64,000 bases of DNA. Source: Ensifer sp. IC3342 (GTDB lineage Bacteria > Pseudomonadota > Alphaproteobacteria > Rhizobiales > Rhizobiaceae). Both the position numbers and the translations under genes were made by a program. Positions 9,974 through 17,077 of the stretch are shown here, one piece after another; the stretch's first letter is position 1; each line of letters begins with the position of its first letter. The stretch covers positions 47,025 through 111,024 of the forward strand of contig NZ_JADYVE010000013.1 of the NCBI RefSeq assembly GCF_020193655.1, in the 5' to 3' direction. The notes below the pieces were generated by a model. That model did not search any database. It had not been told where the DNA came from and worked only from the letters and a program-made list of their open reading frames with translations.

Positions 9974-10056
9974 TGAATTCTCCGGTGTTCCACCCAGCCA
10001 TCGGCAGTCTCATTGCAGGATAGCGGGCCTTCGCTTTTCCGCCCGCATAGCATGAC

Positions 10057-11574
10057 CTAGGCGGCAGCGTTGGCCGCATCCTGCATATATTCCTCCAGCT
10101 CCGCCGCTTCCGCCGGCGAGAGCTTCAGTCCCAGTTTCGTCCGGCGCCACAATACGTCCTCCGCGCGTCGCGCCCATTCCTGCTCGATCAGCCAATTGAC
10201 TTCGGTTTCGTAAAGGTCTGCTCCGAAACGTTTTCCGAGATCGGCCTCGCTCGCCGCCTTGCCGAGAAGCCGTGCCGCCCGCGTGCCGTAGAGCCGCACG
10301 AGGCGGCGCGCGTGTGAATTGGCGAGAAAAGGGTAGCGCGCCTTGAGGCTGGCGACCTCGGCATCGTAGCAGGTGGCGGGAAAATCGCCGCCTGGCAGGC
10401 TCGATTCGGCGGTCCATTTCCGGCCCTTGACCCCGATCGCCTCGCCGATTTTCTCCAGCGCGGATTCGCTCAGCCGCCGGTAGGTCGTGAGCTTGCCGCC
10501 GAAAACGTTCAAGAGGGGTGCCTGGCCGTTCTGACCTTCGAGGCGCAGCACGTAATCGCGGGTCGCTTCCTGCGCCTTGCTGGCGCCGTCGTCGAACAGC
10601 GGTCGCACCGCCGAATACGTCCAAACGATGTCGTCGCGCGTCACCGGATCAGTGAAGTATTCGCTCGCCGCCTTGCAAAGATAGTCGATCTCGGCGTCGT
10701 TGATGCGCGCCTCCGCCGGGTTGCCTTCGAAATCGTGATCCGTCGTTCCGATCAGCGTGAAATCGTTCTCGTATGGAATGGCGAAGATGATCCGCCCGTC
10801 TGGGTTCTGGAAGAAATAGGCGCGCGGATCGTCAAACTTCTTCTTCACGACGATATGGCTGCCCTGGACGAGGCGGACATTGTGCACGTCGTTCTTACCG
10901 ATCGCGTCGGCGAGCACCCGATCCACCCAGGGACCGGTGGCGTTGACGAGCATGCGGGCACGCAGCGTTGCGCGCGCGCCCGTCACCATGTTTTCCGTTT
11001 CGATCGCCCAGTGTCCGTCGTTGCGGCGTGCGGAGACCACCCGGGTGCGCGGCATGACCCGCGCGCCGCGATCGGCCGCATCGCGAGCGTTCAGCACCAC
11101 AAGGCGCGCATCGTTGACCCAGCCGTCGGAATATTCGAATGCCTTGGTGAAAAGCCGCTTCAGCGGCGATCCCGCCGGGTCGCGGGTCATGTCCAGCGTG
11201 CGGGTCGGTGGCAACAGCTTGCGGCCGCCGATATGATCATAAAGAAACAGGCCGAGGCGGATGAGCCAGGCCGGACGCATGCCGCCCTTGTGGAAGGGCA
11301 GCACGAAGCGCATCGGCCAGATGACGTGCGGTGCCATCGCCCACAAGATTTCGCGCTCCATCAGCGCCTCGCGGACGAGACGGAACTCATAGTATTCGAG
11401 ATAGCGCAGACCGCCGTGGATAAGCTTCGTGGAGCCGGACGATGTGCCGGAGGCGAAATCCTTCATTTCGGCCAGCGCGACAGAATAACCCCGACCAACC
11501 GCATCGCGCGCAATGCCGCATCCGTTGATGCCGCCGCCTATGACGAAGACGTCGAAGATCGTCTGCTCTGACAC
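10057..11574 (-). CDS. glpD: Aerobic glycerol-3-phosphate dehydrogenase
   Basis: 505 aa. FAD-dependent membrane-associated enzyme oxidising glycerol-3-phosphate to dihydroxyacetone phosphate and passing electrons to quinone. The Rossmann FAD motif VIGGGINGCGIARDA is at the N-terminus, followed by SSGSTKLIHGGLRYLE, a GlpD hallmark. The GTG at 11574 is preferred because GGAGGGG stands six bases before it and the protein then begins as other rhizobial GlpD proteins do. In-frame ATGs upstream at 11592 and 11604 lack this. It heads the glpDSTPQUV operon, so import and catabolism are co-expressed. No glycerol kinase gene (glpK) is in the window. Confidence 0.93.
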   Translation of the reverse strand: MSEQTIFDVFVIGGGINGCGIARDAVGRGYSVALAEMKDFASGTSSGSTKLIHGGLRYLEYYEFRLVREALMEREILWAMAPHVIWPMRFVLPFHKGGMRPAWLIRLGLFLYDHIGGRKLLPPTRTLDMTRDPAGSPLKRLFTKAFEYSDGWVNDARLVVLNARDAADRGARVMPRTRVVSARRNDGHWAIETENMVTGARATLRARMLVNATGPWVDRVLADAIGKNDVHNVRLVQGSHIVVKKKFDDPRAYFFQNPDGRIIFAIPYENDFTLIGTTDHDFEGNPAEARINDAEIDYLCKAASEYFTDPVTRDDIVWTYSAVRPLFDDGASKAQEATRDYVLRLEGQNGQAPLLNVFGGKLTTYRRLSESALEKIGEAIGVKGRKWTAESSLPGGDFPATCYDAEVASLKARYPFLANSHARRLVRLYGTRAARLLGKAASEADLGKRFGADLYETEVNWLIEQEWARRAEDVLWRRTKLGLKLSPAEAAELEEYMQDAANAAA

Positions 11575-11625
11575 TGTATTTCCCCTCCGCATTTCGCAAT
11601 GCACAAATTGATGCGGCTGCGAAAG

Positions 11626-11670
11626 TGAAATCAGTTAAAACGAAAACATATCGAATGTCAAACGAATGTT
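11626..11670 (-). promoter_or_regulatory. Probable GlpR operator and promoter region before glpD
   Basis: The short gap between glpR and glpD contains AAAACGAAAACATATCGAA followed by AAACGAATGTTT. The CGAAA/TTTCG core is the element recognised by DeoR-type glycerol repressors and is repeated in the upstream region of glpR. Assignment is by motif similarity only. Confidence 0.5.
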
Positions 11671-11702
11671 TCCCGATGTGGCGCGCCTCAACGCGTGCCC
11701 AA

Positions 11703-12467
11703 TCAGGCATCGGTCTCGATCAGCCGAACGTCCTGTTCGGCACATATTTTCCGAACGTTTTCAATGATGCAGTGGTCGGTGATGAAAGTCTGGACCTGAG
11801 AGATGTGGCCGATCCTGACCGGCGCAGTTCGTTCGAATTTCGTCGAGTCCGAAACGAGAATGACGTGCCGCGCATTTGCGATGATCGCCTGAGCGACTTT
11901 CACTTCACGATAATCGAAATCGAGAAGTGCGCCGTCATGGTCAATCGCCGAAGCTCCGATGACGGCGAAATCCACCTTGAACTGCTTGATGAAATCGACG
12001 GCGGCCTCGCCGACGATGCCTCCGTCGGAGCCGCGCACGACACCGCCCGCGATCACCACCTCGATCGAGGGGAATACGCGCAACCTGTTGGCAACATTGA
12101 TGTTGTTGGTGATGACCATCAATTCCTTGTGGTCGAGCAGCGCCTCGCCAACCGCTTCGGTGGTGGTGCCGATATTGATGAAGAGCGAGGCGTTGTCGGG
12201 AATAAGCGCGGCGGCGGCGCGGCCGATCGCCTGCTTTTCCGACGCGGCGATCTGTCGGCGTGCGTCGTATTTGACGTTTTCCTTCCCGCTCGGGAAAATA
12301 GCCCCGCCATGAATGCGGTTCAGCACCCTGGCATCGCAGAGATCGTTGAGGTCCTTGCGGATCGTTTGCGGCGTCACCGAAAAGCGCTGGGCAAGCTCTT
12401 CGACGAGCACGCGCCCCTCCGATTTCGCCAATTCCAGGATTTCCGCTTGCCGCCCGCTGAGGTACAT
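11703..12467 (-). CDS. glpR: DeoR-family repressor of glycerol genes
   Basis: 254 aa. An N-terminal DeoR helix-turn-helix (RQAEILELAKSEGRV through FSVTPQTIRKDLNDL, residues 6-43) is followed by NRIHGGAI, and then a DeoR sugar-phosphate sensor domain with INIGTTTEAV and VVRGSDGGIVG. Effector by family: glycerol-3-phosphate, which releases the repressor. It lies directly upstream of glpD in the same direction, with a separate promoter gap of about 130 bases on the glpD side. Probably represses both itself and the glpD operon. Confidence 0.88.
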   Translation of the reverse strand: MYLSGRQAEILELAKSEGRVLVEELAQRFSVTPQTIRKDLNDLCDARVLNRIHGGAIFPSGKENVKYDARRQIAASEKQAIGRAAAALIPDNASLFINIGTTTEAVGEALLDHKELMVITNNINVANRLRVFPSIEVVIAGGVVRGSDGGIVGEAAVDFIKQFKVDFAVIGASAIDHDGALLDFDYREVKVAQAIIANARHVILVSDSTKFERTAPVRIGHISQVQTFITDHCIIENVRKICAEQDVRLIETDA

Positions 12468-12480
12468 CTTGGCTCCCTAG

Positions 12481-12515
12481 TTTTCGTTTTCTTTCATAAT
12501 ATGCAAAAACGAAAG
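12481..12515 (-). promoter_or_regulatory. Inverted repeat before glpR, probable GlpR operator
   Basis: TTTTCGTTTT and AAAACGAAAG arms are separated by an AT-rich centre (CTTTCATAATATGCA), 14 bases upstream of the glpR start. The same TTTCGTTTT core recurs upstream of glpD, suggesting autoregulation. Confidence 0.5.
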
Positions 12516-12731
12516 CCTTGCAATTTCAGAAGTCAGCGTTTTTGCACGACGCTGGTTTCGCGGCAATCGGGACGCGCCCATGTTGCAATCCGGCGGTGGA
12601 TGGGCGAGCTTGTTGGTCTGTCAGGGCAGGAGAAAAGATGTTGCTTTTTTCTCCCGCATTCTGCGCCAATTTATGACTGTTGATCGGCGCTTGTGATCCG
12701 GACCGAGATCGTGGGGTCAGAGGGGGGAGGC

Positions 12732-13502
12732 ATGTTTCATCCGGCCTTGTTCAAGGGCATGAACGTGGTGGTGACCGGCGGTGGCCGGGGTATCGGGCTG
12801 GAGGTCGCGCGGCAATTTCTCGATTGCGGCGCGCGTGTTCTCGTCCACATGGGCAGGACAGTCGCCCGCGAACGTCACGATTTTCTCGAATTGGCCGTAA
12901 CCGAGGGCAGGGCGTTTCTTTGCGCCGCCGATTTTCTTGTCGCCGGCGGCGTCGAAAGTCTGGCGGATGCCGTTCGGGAGCGGTTCGACAGTGTCGATGT
13001 CCTCATCAACAATGCCGGCACGATGGTCGGGCGCTTCCCTGCCGCCGAGCTGACCGACGAAGACTATCGCACCGTGGTGCAGCTCAATCAGACGTCGGTC
13101 GTCGAGATGACGAGGGCAATGCTGCCGCTCTTGCGCAGGGGCACCCATCCTGCGATCGTCAACACCGTGTCGATCTCCGCCTCGACCGGCGGCAGCGCCG
13201 GCTCGTCGATCTACTCCGCCACCAAGGCCTTCGTCGCGACCTATTCGAAGGCACTGGCGCGCGAGCTGGCGCCGGAGGGCATCCGCGTCAACTGCGTCTC
13301 GCCGGGAACGATCGCGACCGACTTCCACGAACGCTACTCGTCGCCGGAGAAGCTCGAGGCGACGCGCAAGACGATCCCGCTCGGCCGGCTCGGCAGCGCC
13401 GAGGATTGCGCGCCGGCCTATCTCTTCCTCGCGTCGCACGCGCTTTCAGGCTATATCACCGGCCAGGTGCTCGAGGTGAATGGGGGTCAGCTTATCTGCT
13501 AG
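12732..13502 (+). CDS. Short-chain dehydrogenase/reductase
   Basis: 256 aa from ATG 12732, where a GGGGGGAGG tract precedes the codon; a GTG start 13 codons upstream is possible but less likely. Classical SDR layout: TGGGRGIG cofactor loop near residue 15, NNAG in strand 4, catalytic Ser in SISASTGG, YSATK supplying Tyr and Lys, and a C-terminal GQVLEVNGG. Substrate unknown. It is divergent from glpR and followed by a palindromic repeat, so probably monocistronic. Confidence 0.8.
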   Translation: MFHPALFKGMNVVVTGGGRGIGLEVARQFLDCGARVLVHMGRTVARERHDFLELAVTEGRAFLCAADFLVAGGVESLADAVRERFDSVDVLINNAGTMVGRFPAAELTDEDYRTVVQLNQTSVVEMTRAMLPLLRRGTHPAIVNTVSISASTGGSAGSSIYSATKAFVATYSKALARELAPEGIRVNCVSPGTIATDFHERYSSPEKLEATRKTIPLGRLGSAEDCAPAYLFLASHALSGYITGQVLEVNGGQLIC

Positions 13503-13529
13503 GGTCACGGGAAGCTATATCGGTTTTCT

Positions 13530-13643
13530 GCCCTCATCCGCCTGCCGGCGCCTTCTCCCCGACTGCGGGAGAAGGGACATGCCGCGCCGTCCCAGTCCCC
13601 TCATCCCCGCACGCGAGGAGAGGGTTACGGTGAGGGGCAAACC
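13530..13643 (-). repeat. GC-rich double-hairpin intergenic repeat, copy 1 (reverse orientation)
   Basis: Begins CCCTCATCCGCCTGCCGGCG, contains CTTCTCCCCGACTGCGGGAGAAGG (first stem), then a linker with CGCGCCGTCCCAGTCCCCTC, and a second stem ending GGTGAGGGGC. The same architecture is found at 16868, 44825 and 50168 in the opposite orientation. It is a common class of rhizobial interspersed palindrome. Here it fills the gap between the SDR gene and the LysR gene. Confidence 0.7.
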
Positions 13644-13666
13644 AATTTTTACTCTAAAGGCCAGGG

Positions 13667-14599
13667 ATGATCGATAAGCTGGAGTTCTTTCTCGCACTTG
13701 CCCGCCAACGGCATTTCGGCCGGGCGGCGGAGGAGTGCGGTGTCACGCAGCCGACGCTTTCGGCGGCGATCCGGCAGCTCGAGGACCAGCTCGGCGTCAT
13801 GCTCGTCAACCGTGGATCGCGTTACCAGGGCCTGACGCCGGAGGGTCAGCGGGTGCTCGAATGGGCGCGGCGGATTGTCAGCGACACCCGCACCATGCGC
13901 GAGGAGATGCGCGCGGCACGCAAAGGCCTGTCGGGGCATATCCGGCTGGCCGCGATCCCGACGACGCTTGCCATGGTGCCGATGATCACCGCGCCATTCC
14001 AGGAAAAGCATCCGGACGTCACATTTTCGGTGCTTTCGACGACATCGCTGCAGATCCTGACGCTTCTGGAAAACCTCGAGATCGACGCGGGCTTGACCTA
14101 TCTGGAGAACGAGCCGCTCGGCCGCGTGACCACCGTGCCGCTGCAAATCGAGCAATATCATCTGGTTACTGCCTCCGGCACGCCGCTATCGGATCGCAAA
14201 AGCGTGACCTGGAAGGAAGTCAGCAACGTTCGGCTTTGTCTATTGACGGCCGACATGCAGAACCGCCGTATCATCAATCAGCATTTTGCCGAAGCCGGCG
14301 CAATCCCTAGCCCGACACTCGAATCGAATTCGATGATTGTGCTTTTCTCTCACGTCCGCACCGGCCGATGGGCGAGCATAATGCCCTATAACGTCGCGAA
14401 ATCATTCGGCTTTCACGAAGATATCCGGATGATCCCGATCGTCGATCCGGATGTCCATCACACGGTCGGCCTGGTCGCCACCTACCGCGAGCCCTTCACG
14501 CCGCTGGTCTCCGCGCTTCTGCATGAAGCCCGTATTCTGGGCGAGCGCAACAAGGCCCTAGATCACGTTCATGAGCATGAACGCGATCAATTTCAATAA
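13667..14599 (+). CDS. LysR-family regulator beside the formate dehydrogenase operon
   Basis: 310 aa. N-terminal winged helix-turn-helix (residues 1-60, with HFGRAAEECGVTQPTLSAAI), then the periplasmic-binding-like effector domain (about 90-300). It begins 223 bases upstream of fdsG and reads in the same direction. A LysR gene in this position commonly controls fds operons in alphaproteobacteria, so a formate-pathway activator is likely. Effector residues cannot be assigned. Confidence 0.85.
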   Translation: MIDKLEFFLALARQRHFGRAAEECGVTQPTLSAAIRQLEDQLGVMLVNRGSRYQGLTPEGQRVLEWARRIVSDTRTMREEMRAARKGLSGHIRLAAIPTTLAMVPMITAPFQEKHPDVTFSVLSTTSLQILTLLENLEIDAGLTYLENEPLGRVTTVPLQIEQYHLVTASGTPLSDRKSVTWKEVSNVRLCLLTADMQNRRIINQHFAEAGAIPSPTLESNSMIVLFSHVRTGRWASIMPYNVAKSFGFHEDIRMIPIVDPDVHHTVGLVATYREPFTPLVSALLHEARILGERNKALDHVHEHERDQFQ

Positions 14600-14711
14600 G
14601 TTGGTGCGAAGACCGCATTGCCCCTTTGCTTATTCTGCCTCGATAAATTTTTTCTATCGATCAACGGAACAGCATTATTGACCCTTTCGGCCTTACGCGC
14701 GAAGCTTAGGG

Positions 14712-14742
14712 GGCAAAGATCGACGAGGCTCCGGTCTTTGCC
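14712..14742. promoter_or_regulatory. Perfect inverted repeat before fdsG
   Basis: GGCAAAGA and TCTTTGCC arms separated by 15 bases, about 80 bases before the fdsG start. It could be a LysR-type operator or an RNA stem in the fds leader. No other element in this gap stands out. Confidence 0.4.
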
Positions 14743-14821
14743 GGAATTAAAATATTCGGCGCTGCAACGCTCGGGCGGTAGGCCTGATCGCGGGGCCGCC
14801 AGAGCCGGGAGGGCTCTTCGG

Positions 14822-15301
14822 GTGAATATTCAGCTGCCGCGCGCAGACGTGGCTGAGCGAACGCTCGCGATTGTCGGTGAACTCAAGGGGCTCGAAGGCC
14901 CGCTTCTCCCGATCCTGCACGAAATCCAGGACGAGTTCGGCTATGTGCCTGACGAGTGCTTGCCGGTGATTGCGCGTGAGCTCAATCTTTCGCGCGCAGA
15001 AGTCTATGGTGTCGTCACCTTCTACCATGATTTCCGCGAGCATCCGGCCGGGCGCCATGTGCTGAAGCTCTGTCGTGCGGAAGCCTGCCAATCGATGGGC
15101 GGCGACCGATTGGCAGAACGCGCCAAGGCGCTGCTCGGCATCGACTTCCATGAAACGACGCCAGACGGCGCGGTGACGCTGGAACCAGTCTACTGTCTCG
15201 GGCTCTGTTCCTGCTCGCCGTCGGCAATGCTCGACGGGGAGGTGCACGGACGGGTCGACGACACAGAGCTTGAGGCGCTGGTCGCGGAGGCACGCCGATG
15301 A
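14822..15301 (+). CDS. fdsG: NAD-dependent formate dehydrogenase, gamma subunit
   Basis: 159 aa from GTG 14822 with GGGAGGG eight bases upstream; upstream in-frame codons encode no recognisable domain. NuoE-like thioredoxin-fold protein with the [2Fe-2S] ligands in CRAEAC and CLGLCSC. It relays electrons in the soluble FdsGBA complex that oxidises formate to CO2 and reduces NAD. Its stop overlaps the fdsB start (ATGA), so the two are translationally coupled. Confidence 0.9.
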   Translation: MNIQLPRADVAERTLAIVGELKGLEGPLLPILHEIQDEFGYVPDECLPVIARELNLSRAEVYGVVTFYHDFREHPAGRHVLKLCRAEACQSMGGDRLAERAKALLGIDFHETTPDGAVTLEPVYCLGLCSCSPSAMLDGEVHGRVDDTELEALVAEARR

Positions 15302-16854
15302 CCGTGAAGATCTACATTCCGCGGGATGCCGCCGCACTTGCACTCGGCGCCGAGCGCGTCGCCACGGCGATGGCGGACGAGATCGCCGCGCGCGGGCTGG
15401 ACGCCACGATCATCCGCAATGGTTCGCGCGGCATGCACTGGCTGGAGCCACTGGTCGAAGTCGAAACCGCCGAGGGCCGCATAGCTTACGGCCCGGTGAA
15501 GGCGAGTGACGTCGCTTCGCTTCTGGATGCCGGGCTACTCTCTGGCGGTGCGCACGCGCTCTGTCTCGGGAAGACAGAGGAAGTCCCATTCCTCAAGCGG
15601 CAAACGCGGCTGACCTTCGCCCGCTGCGGTGTCATCGATCCGCTGTCGCTCGACGACTATCGCGCCCATGGGGGCTTGCGCGGTCTCGAAAAGGCGGTGG
15701 CCATGCAGCCCGCGGCCATCGTTGCGGAAGTCACCGAGAGCGGACTTCGCGGGCGCGGCGGTGCCGGCTTCCCGACCGGCATCAAGTGGAAGACGGTTCT
15801 CGACGCTGCTGGCGCGCGCAAATACATCGTCTGCAATGCCGATGAGGGTGACAGCGGCACCTTCGCCGATCGAATGATCATGGAAGGCGATCCCTTCGTG
15901 CTGATCGAGGGCATGGCAATCGCGGGCATCGCGACCGGCGCCACCAAGGGCTTTGTCTACACGCGCTCCGAATATCCCCACGCGATCGCGGCGATGGAGC
16001 AAGCGATCGAGATCGCCCGTGCCGCGGGCGTGCTCGGGGCTTCTGTACTCGGTTCCGCTCACGCCTTCGACATGGAAGTCAGGACCGGCGCCGGCGCATA
16101 TGTCTGTGGCGAGGAGACCTCGCTCCTGAACAGCCTCGAAGGCAAGCGCGGTATCGTTCGCGCCAAGCCGCCGCTTCCCGCGCACAAGGGTCTGTTCGAC
16201 TGTCCGACGGTCATCAACAACGTCATCTCGCTCGCCTCCGTCCCGATCATTCTGGACAAGGGAGCCACCTTCTACCGCGACTTCGGCATGGGCCGATCGC
16301 GCGGCACGATCCCGATCCAGATCGCCGGCAACGTCAAGCATAGCGGGCTCTACGAGACCGCTTTCGGCCTGACGCTCGGCGAGATCGTCGACGAGATCGG
16401 TGGCGGCACGGCAAGTGGCCGGCCGGTCAAGGCGGTGCAGGTGGGCGGTCCGCTCGGCGCCTATTTCCCGCGTTCGTTGTTCGACACCCCGTTCGACTAC
16501 GAGGCCTTCGCGGCCAAGGACGGCCTGATCGGCCATGCCGGCATTGTCGTCTTCGACGACACGGCCGACATGCTGAAACAGGCGCGCTTCGCGATGGAAT
16601 TCTGCGCCGTCGAAAGCTGCGGCAAGTGCACGCCCTGCCGCATCGGCTCGACCCGCGGCGTCGAAGTGGCGGACAAGATCGCGGCGGGCATCGAGCCGGA
16701 GAAGAACCGCGAGCTGCTCGCCGATCTCTGCAATACGATGAAATTCGGCTCGCTTTGTGCGCTGGGCGGCTTCACGCCCTATCCGGTGATGAGCGCGATG
16801 ACGCACTTCCCGGAAGATTTTTCGCCGGCACCGGTGTGGGAGGCGGCGGAATGA
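15298..16854 (+). CDS. fdsB: NAD-dependent formate dehydrogenase, beta subunit (NADH-forming)
   Basis: 518 aa, NuoF-like with a short N-terminal thioredoxin-like extension. The FMN/NAD site is marked by GLRGRGGAGFPTGIKW and NADEGDSGTF. The [4Fe-4S] cluster near the C-terminus is bound by SCGKCTPCRIGS plus a later Cys (SLCALGG). It transfers electrons from the iron-sulfur chain to NAD. It starts inside the fdsG stop. It is separated from fdsA by 223 bases occupied by a palindromic repeat. Confidence 0.92.
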   Translation: MTVKIYIPRDAAALALGAERVATAMADEIAARGLDATIIRNGSRGMHWLEPLVEVETAEGRIAYGPVKASDVASLLDAGLLSGGAHALCLGKTEEVPFLKRQTRLTFARCGVIDPLSLDDYRAHGGLRGLEKAVAMQPAAIVAEVTESGLRGRGGAGFPTGIKWKTVLDAAGARKYIVCNADEGDSGTFADRMIMEGDPFVLIEGMAIAGIATGATKGFVYTRSEYPHAIAAMEQAIEIARAAGVLGASVLGSAHAFDMEVRTGAGAYVCGEETSLLNSLEGKRGIVRAKPPLPAHKGLFDCPTVINNVISLASVPIILDKGATFYRDFGMGRSRGTIPIQIAGNVKHSGLYETAFGLTLGEIVDEIGGGTASGRPVKAVQVGGPLGAYFPRSLFDTPFDYEAFAAKDGLIGHAGIVVFDDTADMLKQARFAMEFCAVESCGKCTPCRIGSTRGVEVADKIAAGIEPEKNRELLADLCNTMKFGSLCALGGFTPYPVMSAMTHFPEDFSPAPVWEAAE

Positions 16855-16867
16855 TGATTACTGCACG

Positions 16868-17033
16868 TCAAGGTTTGCCCCTCTCCTCGGGTTTAACCCG
16901 AGGACTGACCCTCTCTCCGCCCGCGGGGAGACGGGACTGGGGTGGCGCGGTACGAGGCGGCGCGGCATATCCCTTCTCCCCGCGAGCGGGGAGAAGGTGG
17001 CGGCAGCCGGATGAGGGGCGGAGACTGGCGCCA
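16868..17033 (+). repeat. GC-rich double-hairpin repeat inserted inside the fds operon
   Basis: Same class as the copies at 13530, 44825 and 50168: a stem around CTCTCCGCCCGCGGGGAGA, a linker containing GGCGCGGCATATCC, and a stem CTTCTCCCCGCGAGCGGGGAGAAG ending in GGATGAGGGGCGG. An extra stem CCTCGGGTTTAACCCGAGG precedes it. It separates fdsB from fdsA, two subunits expected to be made together. Confidence 0.75.
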
Positions 17034-17077
17034 GCATCGTCAATTCCCCTGAACGTATTCTCCCAGGAGGTCCATTG

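Noticed and set aside
12629..12654. GGAGAAAA...TTTTCTCC hairpin between glpR and the SDR gene
   Set aside because: It lies between divergent genes, so it cannot terminate either, and the stem is A/T-rich and short. No small RNA promoter was evident.
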